Origin: Cyrtodaria siliqua
Lineage: Eukaryota > Mollusca > Bivalvia > Adapedonta > Hiatellidae
Length of the DNA stretch: 64,000 nt
Reading direction: 5' to 3'
Assembly: GCA_037043455.1 (NCBI GenBank)
Contig: JAWPHD010000241.1
Span: forward strand, 248,001-312,000
The position numbers and the translations under genes were made by a program. Each line of letters begins with the position of its first letter. Position 1 is the stretch's first letter. Below the pieces are notes generated by a model that was given only the letters and a program-made list of their open reading frames with translations, did not search any database and was not told the origin of the DNA. Shown one piece after another: positions 37,488 to 50,101 of this stretch.

Positions 37488-38515
37488 CTAAGGGGCAGCT
37501 GCCCTCGCCAGACGAAATATTTAATACCACGTAATAATCGTCTATTTTTCTCAACCGGTTTGACACGACCTGTTATTTTTTTATTATATACCTAAATTTC
37601 GATTTCTTGGTATGAGGGCGATCGATCATGACTATAAACATTACTAAAGCAATATACTATACACCTTTTAGACTTTTTTGTATAGTGTTCATGGCTTCTG
37701 TTCGTCCCTGTTCTATTGGCCAGTTGTTTTCAGTCTCGTTTATTTCTGTTTGTTTAACCCTTATCTGTTTAATTCTTATCTGTTCTTTCATCTCATTATA
37801 TCGGTCAAGTAATCTAATCTTTGATGCTCAGCATGGAACACATATCTGATATTTAGCGTAAGTCCCTTTACCATATTTTAGACAGGATTTGACATGATTA
37901 CTTTATTTTTTATTATATATCTATGATGTTTACAATAATTTGAATTTCTAACAACGGTCATGAATATGCATGTACTTCCCTCCATCTTTATTACTATGAA
38001 TATTTTTACTTTAAATGACTTAAAGAAATATAACCTAAACTAAAAATAAAACCTAAAGTAAAAATGTGAGTGCAAATATTGGCTACATTCTTGACCTTCA
38101 TGGAGAGGGAAAGATTAGTGATGAGGCTTTGGATAATAGACCCTTCTTAATATTGCCTAAATGAATATTCATAACAGTTTCCAGAATGAGGCTGAGTTGG
38201 CAAACATCTCTCAAAAGGCTATCAAAGGAGCCAGAGACCACAACTGATATCGACAATGTATTTGTAACTGAATCAAATATCTTCACATTCTCGCTGAATA
38301 TGTTCATTTTAATGTCAAGTCTAATGATTCTTTCGATATGAAACAATATGACATGAACTAGTAAATTTGTGCTTCCGAATTTTTCGGCATCAGTATTTTT
38401 TTTGAAAAGGATAGATAATGATGTTTTGAAGTAAACATTTTCAGTTATAAAAAGCAAAAGCAATAAAGGCGGACTGAAGTTAGCATGATATTCGATATTC
38501 GACATTCGATATTCA
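37488..38515. other. Interval without a confident gene
   Basis: A 145-codon minus-strand frame (38098-38535) is the longest here. It is leucine/serine-rich with no recognisable domain, and its 5' end starts inside the following tandem array. I treat it as unsupported. Confidence 0.4.
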
Positions 38516-38519
38516 AGTT

Positions 38520-39239
38520 GAATATCGAAAAACAAAAACCTCGAGATTCGTTATCAACAAAAAAAAACTGAATATCGAAAAACAAAAAAATTGAGATTCG
38601 TTATTCAACACAAAAAATCCTAAAAACAAAAAACTCGAGATTCGTTATTCAACAAAAAAAAAATGAATATCGGAAAACAAAAAGCTCGGGATTCGTTATT
38701 CAACAAAACAACTCTGAATATCGAAAAACAAAAAACTCGAGATTCGTTATTTAACAAAAAAAATCTAAATATCGAAATACAAAAAACTCGACAATCCTTA
38801 TTCAATAAAACAAAAATGAATATCGAAAAACAAAAACTCGACATTAGTCATTCAAGAAAAAAAATCTGAATATCGAAAAACAAAAAACTCGAAGTTCGTT
38901 ATTCAACATTAAAATCTGAATATCGAAAAACAAAAAACTCGAGATTCGTTATTCAACCAAAAACATTTGAATATCAAAAACAAAAAGATCGAGATTCGTT
39001 ATTCAACAAATAGGTTTTTATATCGAAAAACAAAAAACTCGAGATTCGTTATTCAACAAATAAGTTTTGAACGTCGAAAACAAAAAAACTCGAGATTCGT
39101 TATTCAACCAAAAAAAATTAAATATCAAAAAACGAAAAGATCGATATTCGTTATTCAACAAATAGTATTGTTTATATCGAAAAACAAAAAAACTCTAGAT
39201 TTGTTATTCAAGAACAACATGTTGAATATCGGAAAAACA
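38520..39239. repeat. ~43-46-bp tandem array next to the foldback element
   Basis: About 16 copies of 'gaatatcgaaaaacaaaaaa' plus 'ctcgagattcgttattcaac' and an A-rich spacer. The same sequence forms the outer tip of both arms of the adjacent foldback element (39240 and 45634), so the array is probably an expansion of the element's terminal motif. Confidence 0.9.
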
Positions 39240-40604
39240 AAAAACTCGATATTCGTTATTCATCCGGAATCATTCCGTATGTGAGATTTGGTCAAACGTT
39301 TTCTGAGAAGTTATCTGATCCATCGGCTCAAGTGAACTAAAATTCTTCAAGACCTCGACCTGAGGATGTCTCTGCCTTCAAGACCTCGACCTGAGGATGT
39401 CTCTGCCTCCAATGACAATGCGTATGAGCCATTATCAAAGAAACTAACAATGCATATGATTAACTATCAAACAAAGAAAGGCGGCACTAAGAAAAAGTTA
39501 ATGGAAGTTATAAACAAGGTTACGATACCTAACCAAGTTTAAGTTTTATGAATATAAATCAAAACATGACCTATACCTTGGTAAAGTTAGCGTGAAGTGC
39601 TGTCCATCAATACCAACAATACGTATGACCAACTATCAAGCAACATGAGACATTCAGAAATGTTTTATTAGAGTTAAGATACCTAAGATTAATGAACGTG
39701 AAGTTGGCAGTAGCAGTTGCATCCATAGCAGTAGCTACTGCCAGCAATAGCAGAAGTAGCAGTAGTAGAATCAATAGTCATCGTAAGTATGTTTTCTTCG
39801 CGCAAGTATGTTGTTTCTACTTCCCACCATCATGTTTAACAGACAACCCATTTCGCATCCATCATATGTTTGCTACTGCTATTGCTACTGCTACTACTAC
39901 TGCTAACTACCGCCAGAAGTAGCTGCAGTAGAGTCAATAGTCTTCGTAATTGTTTTCTTTGCGCAAGTATGTTGTTTCTACTTTCCCACCATCATGTTTA
40001 ACAGACAACCCCTTTCGCAACCATCATATGCAGTAGCAGCAGTAGCAGTAGGTTGCAGAGCACCATCTCAATAGATATACTCGTCGCATGAATATTTTCT
40101 TTGCGCAAGTATGTTGTTTCTAATTTTCCACCATCATACCCCTTTCGCAACCAGCATATGTTTACACAACCGCTACGCGCAATAATATCATGGCTTATAT
40201 GTTTTGTTCTCTATCGTTATAATTGTTACTTTTCAGCTACTGCTAGCAGTAGGAGCAATAACAGTGGCAACGGCTACTACTAGCATTAGCAGCAGTAGAA
40301 ATAGCTACAGCTAGCATTTGCAGCAGTAGCAGTAGCTATTGTTAGCGTAACAACAGTAGCAGTTGGTCATAGTAGCAGTTAGTTTCTCTTTTTAACTTTC
40401 AAGTTGTATACACAACCCTCATCAGTAGCAGCAGTAACAGCAGTAGCAGTATCTAACCAAGGCACAGACATAAAGAAAGTGTCAGGGCGCTGGGCGCACG
40501 TACGGTGAAGATATAGCAGTAGCTAGTAGTAGCTAGCAGAAGCGTAGCTATCAGTAGCAGCGGTAGAGCAATAGCAGCAGTAGCAACAGTAGTTTCTACT
40601 TTTA

Positions 40605-41548
40605 GTTGGGGTGTATATCTCCCAGCTCATTCGAGTTGCTAGAGCGTGTAATGATGTTATAGACTTCAATGATCGTAATCAAGTTATTACAAGTAAACTT
40701 CTTCAGCACGGTTTTCATTATCACAAACTACGTCGATCTTTCTCTAAATTCTACCGCCGCAACAAGGGTCTGCTGGAAAAGTACAACACCAACCTTAAAA
40801 CACTTCTGCGACTAGGCATATCACAATCCTCATTTTATGGAGATGTGGTCTATAAACTTCGAAAGTTAAATGGGTCTGACGTGTTTCCTGACCGCTTTAC
40901 AAATTTAATCAGGAAGTTCGTCAGAAAAGGATATAACCCCTTGGTTTTACAGCGCACTGCATGTTTAGTGATTGACCCCTCTAAAGTCAGTCATTACGCT
41001 TCACTTTTCACTTGTGCGATGACTGGACTACCTCTTGGGACTCTATGATTGTACCTACTGAAACCCCAACTAAGGGAGGTGGGTGCATGAGCTTTCGTCC
41101 TTCGGGTTTTCTGGTCGTACCCTAGATTGGTCTTCTCTTTAGCTGCAACTACTATGGTTGTTCAGTACGATTCTGGATACATCCTGAGATGTTTATTATT
41201 TTGTATGTATATCTTTAGTTGGTTTCTCTTTAGATAGTTGGATGTGGACTTTATTGTTAGAGATTTCCTTTTGATGGGATTTAGTTTTGTTTACACTGTC
41301 CTGTCTATTTGGGCGCTGAAGACAGAATAATAGCGAGGATTGTGCGCATATAAAATCGATTCAAGCTAACCAGTAGGTCTTATTGCCTACTGACCGTTCC
41401 AAGTTGGTAACCCTGTCTTCACCACCCTTTCTGTTGTTTTTTGTCTCTTTCATTGTAGTTTCAAGTTCTTGTTTGCAGTACAGTGCGGACCTACGATGCC
41501 ATTGCGTTCGGACGCTGTGGTTTCTATAGGACCCTATATATCATTTAA
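40605..41548 (+). mobile_element. 5'-truncated Penelope-like insertion in the left foldback arm
   Basis: The insertion includes the RT tail (40608-41048), a 3' region and a P2 end (41363-41548). The matching place in the right arm (about 43815-43850) reads straight through from 'caacagtagtttatactttt' to 'taaccatcacgttttatag' in reverse complement. That gives the empty site. The insertion point lies in an A/T-rich word near 'ttttatttttaacc'. Target duplication, if any, is only a few bases of T/A and cannot be fixed by eye. Confidence 0.85.
40608..41048 (+). pseudogene. Penelope-like reverse transcriptase, C-terminal fragment (P2)
   Basis: An open frame of ~146 codons beginning 'GVYISQLIRVARACND' (no ATG; the first codons are internal to the parent protein). 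It ends after 'SHYASLFTCAMTGLPLGTL'. The GVY(I/V)SQLIR word is also in the RT copy at 49382-50101, where it follows the RT catalytic core. So this is the region downstream of the palm, up to the natural stop. It is a 5'-truncated insertion, uninterrupted over its length, suggesting fairly recent arrival. Function is lost because the catalytic core is absent. Confidence 0.85.
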
Positions 41549-42439
41549 CCATCACGTTTTATAGAAAACCCCTTTCGCAACCAACATATGTTTACACTGC
41601 TTTGTCAAATAATATCATGGTTTATATGTTTGGTTTTCTATCGTTACTGCTGTAACATTTCAGATACTGCTAGTAGTAGAAATAACAGTAACAGCAGTAG
41701 CAGTATCTACTGCTAGCAGTAGCAGTAGTAACTGCTGGCAGTAGCATCAGTAGGACAGTAGCAGCGGTAGAAGCAGTAGCATCACCATCTCAATAGTTAT
41801 TCTCATCTCGCAAGTATTTCTTTTTCTTTCTACGTTCACTTTTTTAACCATCATATTTTAAAACACAACCGCTTCGCCAATATGAAGTTTATATATTTGT
41901 TTCCCTACCGTTAATTCTGTGACTTTATAGTTACTTCTTGCGTTAGGAGTAGCAGCAGTAGCAGTATATACCGCTAGCAGTAAATGCAGTAGAACAGTAG
42001 AAGCAATACCATCAACATCTCTTGTTGTTTCTACTTTCCATTTTTAACCATCATGTTTTATAGACAACCGCTTTCGCACTTCGTTCTCTACCGTTACAGT
42101 TGAAACTATTAAACAAAATAGGTCTGTTGTCGGATAACGAGTGTCGCCGGCGGGAAGATCAAGCTCGTAGACATGCTGTCTCGCGAACTCTGTGTTTACA
42201 TGGTAACTGTTTTTATTCACTCAATAAAACGTTTTCTTTTTAATTTTAGAAGTACACGCGAAACTATAGTAATCTAGAATAGTTCCACGTGAAACTTCTC
42301 TACTAACGGTCTTTATGATTTATTTTCAATTCAGTACACACTTCAGTACTACAACAACTGAGATAAACAAACTCAAGTGGGGTGGTATTAGTAGGTTGCC
42401 CTTCATGCTTTCAAAATCCAGTGAAACTGCATGTCTATG

Positions 42440-43215
42440 ATGTTGATCGTCCCGCCGGCAACATTCGTTATCCGACGACCTTTTCGCCGGCAACACACAT
42501 AATCTGACAAAATCGCATGTTCAAGTGTACCGGAGTACAGAGGTCAGTACTACAGCAAAAGAAAAATAATGCGATAAACAGTCTCAAGTGAGATGGTATT
42601 AGTAGGCTGGCCATCAGGCTTTTAAAATCCAGTGATACTGCATGTCTATGGTGTTGATCGTCCCGCCGGCAACACTCGTTATCCGACGACCAGATATATT
42701 TTTTACTACTTTCGAAATTTCAATCATACAGCAGTAGAACCAAAATTGTGATCATCGGTCTCAAGTGATCTGATTTTAGTAGTACCACCAAAAGGCTTTA
42801 AAAACCGCTTAGCCCGCGCGTCTATGTGGTTGATCTACCCGCTGGCAACACCCGAAACCCGACAAAAACGCCATTTCGAGTATATTTCAGTGCAAATTTC
42901 AGTAACACAGCAGTAGAACTTAAACGTTGATAAAGAATTTCAATAGGTTGATTTTAGTAGGTCGGCCATAATGCTTTAAGAAATCGCTGAGACCACGTAT
43001 ATTTGATTTTGAATTTTCCGCCGGCAACACCCGTAATCCGACAGGAAATGCATGTTTAAATGTACCGGTGTGCATACTTCAGTAATACAGCAGTAGAACA
43101 AAAACTGCGATAAACAATCTCAAGCGGAGTGATATTAGTAGGTTGGCCATAACGCTTTTAAAATCCGTGAGACCGCATGTCTATGAGGTTGATCTTGCCG
43201 CCGGCGACACTCGTT
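42440..43215. repeat. ~180-bp direct repeats in the foldback loop
   Basis: Repeats start near 42450, 42662, 42838, 43018 and 43196 with 'ccgccggcaacactcgttat' followed by 'ccgac'. Each then has 'cagtactacagcagtagaac', 'gataaacaatctcaag', 'gtaggttggccat' and 'gcatgtctatg'. The 'ccgccggcaacac' word is GC-rich against the background and also marks the inner ends of both arms. Confidence 0.85.
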
Positions 43216-45713
43216 ATCCGACAACATACCTATTTTGTTTAATAAGTTGCAACTGTAACGGTTGAGAACGAAGTGCGAAAGAGGTTATCTATAAAACATA
43301 ATGGTTAAAAATGAAAAGTAGAAACAACAATATATGTTGATGGTAGTGCTTCTACTGCTCTACTCCATGTACTGCTAGCAGTATATACTGCTACTGCTGC
43401 TGATAGTACTAGTAGTAGCTACTGCTACTGCTCCTACCGCTAGCAGTAACTAAAAAGTCACAGCATTAACGGTAGGGAAACAAATATATATACTTCATAT
43501 TGGCGAAGCGGTCATCATGGTTAAAAAAGTGAACGTAGAAATAAAAATAAATACTTGCGAAATGAGAATACCTATTGAGATGGTGATGCTATGGCTTCTA
43601 CCGCTGCTACTGTCCTACTGATGCTACTGCCATCAGTTAATACTGCTACTACTGCTACTGCTATCAGTATATACTGTTACTGCTGTTACTGTTACATCTA
43701 CTACTAGCAGTAACTGAAATGTTACAGCATTAACGGTGGAAATGATATTATTTGGCGAAGCTGTGTAAACATATGATGGTTGCGAAAGGGTTTTTCTATA
43801 AAACGTGATGGTTAAAAATAAAAGTATAAACTACTGTTGCTACTGCTGCTATTGCTCTACCGCTGCTACTGATGCTACTGATAGATACTGCTAGGTACTG
43901 CTAGCTACTGCTATATCTTCGCCGTACGTGCGCCCAGCGTCCTGACACTTTATTTCCGTCTGTGGCTTGGTTAGATACTTCTACTGCTGTTACTGCTGCT
44001 ACTGCTGAGGGTTGTGTATACAACTTGAAGGCTAAAAAGAGAAACTAACTGCAACTAAGACCAACTGTTACTGTTGTTACTCTAACAATAGCTACTGCTA
44101 CTGCTACAAATGCTAGCTGTAGCTACTGCTACCGCTGCTAATACTAGTAGTAGCTATTGCCACTGCTGTTATAGTTACAGCTATAACGATAGAGAACAAA
44201 ACATATATGCCATGATAATACTGGGCGAAGCGGTTGTGTAAACATATGCTGGTTGCGAAAGGGGTATGATGGTGGGAAAGTAGAAACAACATACTTGCGC
44301 AAAGAAAATATTCTTGCGATGAGTATATCTATTGAGATGGTGCTCTACAACCTACTGCTACTGCTACTACTGCTGGCAGTAGTTAGCAGTAGCAATAGCA
44401 AACATATGATGGGAAAGGGGTTGTCTATTGAACATAATGGTGGGTACTTGCGCAAAGTAAACATAATTACGATGACTATTGACTCTACTGCAGCTACTGC
44501 TGGCAGTAGTTAGCAGTAGCAGTAGCAGTAGCAATAGCAATAGCAAACATAGGATGGTTGCGAAATGGGTTGTCTGTTAAACATGATGGTGGGTACTTGC
44601 GCAAAGTAAACATAATTACGATGACTATTGACTCTACTGCAGCTACTGCTGAGAGTAGTTAGCAGTAGCATTAGCAGTAGCAATAGCAATAGCAAACATA
44701 GGATGGTTGCGAAATGGGTTGTCTGTTAAACATGATGGTGGGAAGTAGAAACAATATACTTGCGCAAAGAAAACATACTTATGATGTATATTGATTCCAC
44801 TGCTGCTACTGCTGGCAGTAGCTACTGCTACTGCTGCAACTGCTACTGCCAACTTCAAGTTCATTACTCTTAGGTATCTTAACTCTAATTTTTTTTTTCT
44901 GAATGTCTCACGTTGCTTGATAGTTGGTCATACATATTGTTGATATTGATGGACAGCACTTAACGCTAACTTTACCAAGGCCTAGGTCATATTTTGATTT
45001 ATATTCATAAAACTTAAACTTGGTTAGGTAACGTAACCTTGTTTATAACTTCAATTAACGTTTTCTGAGTGCCGCCTTTCTTTGTTTGATGGTTAATCAT
45101 ATGCATTGTTGGCATTAGAGAACATCACCTAACACCAATACTACCAAGGTCATGGTAATCTTTTGCGTGATTGTCACAAACCTTAGCCCTGGTTAGATAA
45201 CTGAACCTCAGTTTTCTTGTGAATGCCTCATTTCTTTGATATTTGGTCATATGTTTTTGTTGTCATTAGACATTACTTAACACCAGTATAACCAAGTTGA
45301 AAGTCATATTTTCCGTGTGTTTTGTTTTCGCTTAAACATAACCTTGATGATGAGTAAACTTTTTTTCTGATTACCTCAGTTTAGTTTGTTTGAAAATGCT
45401 CATATGTACTTCATTGGTGGCAGATACTTCCTCAGGTCGAGGTATTGAATATTTTTAGTTCACTTGAACCGATGGCCCAGAGGCTTCGGATCAGGGTTGA
45501 AATAAACTATTGGGGTCACTTTTAGTCCGCTTTTCGTCCATCGTAGACTTTTAGTGTAAATAACTTCTCAGAAAACGTTTGACCAAATCTCACATACGGA
45601 ATAATTCCGGATGAATAACGAATATCGAGTTTTTCGCTGTCCCAGAGGTAAACTAATATCTAGGCGAGGATCTCGCCGAAACCCTGCTCACGATAAGCTA
45701 GCTATGGATTGTT

Positions 45714-47030
45714 ATGTTCTGCATATGTTTTTTCAAAGGAGAAGCACACGAAATAGAATCGATATTTAGCAAAGGGAAACATATAAACAGTTCACAAATA
45801 GAGGCAGACAGTGTAAACGATGGACGTTTCCCGTTGAAACAGCAATCTGCAAACTGTACTGTAGAACTGAGTAAGGTACTCAGTACAGTAATAGAAATAA
45901 ATAACAGGTACGCTGAGTTGCAACAAAACAGACAGAAAGATGTTGAAACGATACACGAAATGACAGCAGAAATGGCTTCAGTGAAAGCTGAAAACATTTA
46001 TCTCAAAGAAAGGTGCAAGAATCTTAAACTAACATGACAATGGAAATTAAAGAAAGCGAGTCGATAGTAAACAGCGTGTTGCAATCTTACCTCGCTGAAA
46101 TACAATGTATCTCATCTGCAATGGAGTCTGCCAGTAAAGACAAAACTACAATCAATGCTGCTTTAACGAAAACCCAAACGGGAATACAGCAGCAACCTGC
46201 CACGAGAGTCACTTCAGAAAACCAGAGAGAGAAACACCCCATGAATGACTTGATTCACTCCCCAACAGAGCCTCAATACGTGGCAGCTCTCCAATTACAG
46301 TTACACCAGCTATTGTGCAAGCAGAGCAGAAAAACATGACCTACGCCGAAGTAGTAAATAGTCAAAATAAGAAGCCCTCAGATGAAAAGACTCAAGAAAT
46401 AAATACGCAGACACGCACAAATATATTCTTCTGCAGGGACACAATGAAATGGAAACGTAATGAGCCTACTGTCAAAGACATACCACATGAATACACTCAA
46501 ACTACCGAGAATATTCAAAACGACAGTGCAAACAAATTCGCATGTTCTGCTGATCCAGAATCGGAAAACATACCGCGAAATAATAAATCTTGCATTGAAA
46601 CTTACAAGATAACTTCTCACATAACTCAAAACAGAGAGAACCAGAACCCCAAACATAGGGACATTTATCCCAATGACTCATTCAATGGTTGTTATAGAGG
46701 GCGAGTCAAAAGCTACTATGTAAGTGGGATAGATCCTAGCATACAGCAATGATTTGAGTCGTTTCTTGTTGAAAGAGGGATTACCAGTACGGAACTATCT
46801 ATGTTCGATAGTAAAACAGGAGACATTGTTGCAAGACTATCTGTACCCCACTATCAGGGGAACATTCTAGAATGACTCCTTCTGGCCACAATTCATGCGC
46901 TGCAGACGATGGTATAATAAAACACAGTGGATTCAAATCCAAAATTCAATGAAAAACAGAAGAGAACGCAGATATGAATATAATAATGATTACGATGAAC
47001 GCGAAAATCGGATTTCAGATATTGATTACT
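45714..47030 (+). pseudogene. LINE ORF1 protein, frameshifted
   Basis: Three overlapping frames (45714-46037, 46034-46339, 46315-46752) read as one broken protein. The first ends in a charged, heptad-like stretch (about residues 55-105) expected to form a coiled coil. The third contains 'MTYAEVVNS' near its start and 'GRVKSYYVSGIDPSIQQ' at its end. The TGA at 46750-46752 is followed in the same frame by 'FESFLVERGI' and 'LSMFDSKTGDIVARLSVP', a continuation typical of the RNA-binding fold in LINE ORF1 proteins. It would coat the element RNA in the living form. Confidence 0.65.
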
Positions 47031-47085
47031 AGAAACTTTCTAACACAAATTCAAAATGTATCAAAACAAAACAAAACAAACATAA

Positions 47086-47780
47086 AACATATTAACGTGG
47101 AATGTACGAGGCATCATGTCCTCTGTTGGTAGTTTAAGTAAAACTTTAGAAGCATACGACATCGATATAGCCCTTATAACGGAACATAAACTTCTTCCAT
47201 ACTTAATTAGCTTTATGGATAGCGTTCACTCGAATTATTGCAATCATACACAGTGTGACACCTCGATGGACATATACGGATCACTAAGATGGGGTAAAGG
47301 TGGTGTTTCTATATTATATAAAAAGAGCTAAAGTTTTAGTGAGAACTATGGACGAATTATCCTAAGAAAGAATTGCTGGTATAGAAATAACTCTAAATGA
47401 CAACTAAAAAATATTTGCAATCTGTGCATACTTGCCATCTGCTAATTATCAGTATACTGACTATGAGAATGAAATAAACACATTGCATTCTATTTTAGAT
47501 TCTTACTCAGCTTACGGAACAGTAATAATCGCGGGTGATTTAAACGCATATTTAAATAACGAATTATGCAACGCGACAAAGTCACCTAGAGACAAATGTT
47601 TATCTAGACTGGTAAATCATCATGCCTTATTAGCTTTTGCCCACCTGACACTACGCACAGGTCCAAGTTTCACATTTTCTACTACAGAAAATATGGTAGA
47701 CCATATATTAATACACTGTTATAATAGTGATCTTATATCTAAAGTTAAAGCCCTGGATGATAATCTATTTAATGTGTCCG
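47086..47780 (+). pseudogene. LINE endonuclease domain (EEP/APE type), frameshifted
   Basis: It begins 'LTWNVRGIM', the usual first strand with the metal-binding N. 'IALITEHKL' follows with the catalytic E. After a frameshift (stop at 47329-47331, resuming by 47432) come 'TVIIAGDLNAYL' (GDxN motif) and 'TTENMVDHILI' (the xDHI motif). The end of the domain, 'NLFNVSD', should be followed by H, but it runs straight into RT sequence. The active enzyme nicks target DNA to prime reverse transcription. Confidence 0.85.
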
Positions 47781-48466
47781 ATCCAAGAAATTATAGGCCT
47801 ATAACGTTATTACCAGCAATTAATAAATTATTTGAAACATTTTTACATTTAAAACTAAACAGATTGGTTAAAACCGATAATATTATATTCCCGAATGAGC
47901 AACAAAACGCTTACCAACAACATTTAGGTTACATGACCGCCTCATTTAATATTCAGGAATCCGTGCTGTACAACATAGAATTAGGTAGTGTATTATATAT
48001 GTGTTCCCTAGACACAAGACAAGCTTTTTACACACTATGGTTAGATGGTCTATTTTATAAATTACACCAGCTCGGTATCGATGAAAAATGTTGAATATCT
48101 TGGTTAATGCACATAGCGACATGAAAAGCAGTATAAATGTCTGTGGAACCAGATCAACCTGGTTTCCTGTTAAACAGGGGATCCGTCAGGGAGGAACCAT
48201 ATCGACTTGGGTGTATAACCTATTTATAGATGGATAATTGCAAGAACTATCAGACAGTAATCTTGGAATTTGTGTACTAGATACAAAAGCTGGTTACTCT
48301 ACACTAGCAGATGACTTGACGCTCTCTTGCACTTCTCCCGAAAACTTGCAAAATATGCTCAATATTGTTCATGCATACACTTGTAGATGGCGATACATAA
48401 TAAACCCCACACAAAGCAATATCGTAATATTTGGAAATACCTCCAGAAAAAAAGTTCAACCTAGCT
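47781..48466 (+). pseudogene. LINE reverse transcriptase, N-terminal and palm part
   Basis: 'NYRPITLLPAINKLFE' marks RT motif 1. 'SLDTRQAF' sits at motif A. Reading on past the TGA near 48094 in another frame gives 'KQGIRQGGTIS', motif B. After a TAA at 48235-48237 'STLADDLTL' (48301-48327) is motif C, with L in place of the usual Y/F before ADD. The sequence is cut at about 48466 by the Penelope-like insertion. About 170 residues normally lying between endonuclease and RT appear to be missing. Confidence 0.85.
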
Positions 48467-50101
48467 TTATTTTCTGACCTTGATATAGTACATAATACTC
48501 CTAAGGAATGTGAATGCAACACATCTAAATGTTGCTATGCTCCAGCAGGTCATGTCATCACCGGTAATTTTGATATTGTTGATAAACGTATTCGGCATTT
48601 GTTTTCGAAAGGTCCTAAATATAGATTACCTTCAACTATTGATTTTAATGCCTGTCGTGCCCAGATCGCCCACTCCATTGAAGATTTTAGTATTAAATGG
48701 TGTCGTAGAGAAGATGCGGACCCAAACTCGCTTTCTACTTGGAAGAAGTCAATTATTAAAATTATAGACACACGTATTAACTTTTATAATGCTAACCCCT
48801 CTTTACTTCCTCCGAGACCTAGGTTTTCCTTTCGTAATTTAAAATCGGGAATTCAGGAAATTCATAATAAATTTGTTTTAGTTCTTGTTTGTCGCCTACA
48901 TTACGTCAATGTTTTATCTCTGGAACTCGGCAGCACCAATTCGTATACACCATTCTACTGAGGATGATGTTGTTTCCGCACATATCACTAGGTGCACTAC
49001 TTTCAAGGCTGGTGTAAACGATAAGCAAAATAAACTGCCTACCATGTACTGGATTCCTAAATTACATAAAAATCCGTATACGGCTCGCTTTATTTCTAAT
49101 TCTAGTGCCTGCACCACAACAAACATCTCCAAACTTTTAACTTCTTGTCTTACTGCCGTTAAAGATCACGTTAAACTATATTGTGATGAAACTTATGAAA
49201 ACTCTGGGATTAATTTATTTTGGTCTATAAAAAATTCAGGAGACGTTCTTGATAAAATTTTCAATAAAGGTCAAGTACGTATGACTTCTCTACACTATAT
49301 ACAACCTTACCACATCATCTTATTAAAGAGAAGCTAATTTCTCTTATTCAAAAAACATTCGCTAGAGAAAATACTGCATTTTTGGCATGTAATAATATTA
49401 AAGCGTTTTTTACTAACGGCAGTTTAGACAATAATACTATGTGGACTTGCTATGAAGTTTGTGAAGCACTCATCTTCCTTTTAGATAATATTTTCGTCAG
49501 GTATGGTACCACCATTTATAGACAAATTGTTGGTATTCCTATGGGTACTAACTGTGCACCACTTGTCGCAGATTTGTTTTTATTTTGCTATGAAAGTGAT
49601 TTCATGTTGAGTCTTTCACCAGATACACAGGCAGATGTTATTGAAGCTTTTAATGACACCTCTCGTTATCTGGATGACATACTGAACATTGACAACCCCT
49701 TCTTTCCAATTAAGGTTGATAATATTTATCCTAAAGAACTTCAGCTTAATAAAGCTAATATATCTGATAATAACGCTTCTTTTCTTGATTTAGATCTCTC
49801 GATTGAAAATGGTGAAATAATTAGCAAAATCTATGACAAGAGAGATGATTTTAATTTTGACATTGTTAATTACCCCCACTTGAATGGGGATGTTCCCCGA
49901 GCAACTTTTTATGGGGTGTATGTGTCTCAACTTATTCGTTTTTCAAGAGCTTGTACTCGAGTTGAGGACTTTAATATTCGTAATCTGTGTATTACTAAAA
50001 AGCTACTCAGTCAGGGTTACCGTTACCATAAACTTTGCAAAACCTTTGCAAAATGTTATTATCGTAACCCTGATCTTCTTTTCAAAATTAAAAGATCATG
50101 A
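48466..50101 (+). pseudogene. Penelope-like reverse transcriptase, frameshifted
   Basis: Part 1 (to 48961) has 'CYAPAGHVITGNFDIV' and 'FSKGPKYRLPSTID'. Part 2 (48885-49290) has 'YWIPKLHKNPYTARFIS', 'ISKLLTSCL' and 'FWSIKNSGDVL'. Motif A 'DFSTLYTT' is at 49283-49306, in a third frame. Part 3 (49382-50101) has 'IPMGTNCAPLVADLFL' (motif B), 'RYLDDILN' (motif C, YLDD at 49667-49678), then 'KIYDKRDDF' and 'YGVYVSQLIRF'. The PKLHK, KNS, motif A and YLDD arrangement fits the Penelope order. Compared with the P2 fragment, the C-terminus is cut short by a TGA at 50099-50101. Dead copy. Confidence 0.85.

Larger units (their letters stand above)
39240..45634. mobile_element. ~6.4-kb foldback-like element with multi-kb inverted arms
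   Basis: The left arm (39240-42175) is the inverse of the right arm (43176-45634). Outer tips pair through 'ctcgatattcgttattcatc', then 'cgtatgtgagatttggtc' and 'aaacgttttctgagaagtta'. Inner ends pair through 'aacaaaataggt' and 'gtcggataacgagtgtcgcc'. Each arm is made of repeated modules: a (CAG/TAG)-rich run, then 'gcgcaagtatgttgtttcta', 'ccaccatcatgtttaacag' and 'caacccctttcgcaacc'. The ~1.0-kb centre holds ~180-bp direct repeats. Long inverted arms of sub-repeats around a loop are the hallmark of foldback (FB-type) elements. No transposase is found in it. The arms differ by indels, a ~940-bp retroelement insertion on the left and extra module copies on the right. Confidence 0.85.

Noticed and set aside
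38098..38535. 145-codon minus-strand frame as a candidate gene
   Set aside because: It starts in the adjacent tandem array and shows no domain or splice support.
44253..44864. Leucine-rich and alanine/serine-rich frames on both strands
   Set aside because: They are translations of the (CAG/TAG)n runs in the right foldback arm.
38520..45634. Foldback region as a Maverick or viral integrant
   Set aside because: No polymerase, integrase or capsid-like coding sequence is present; the arms are simple-repeat modules.
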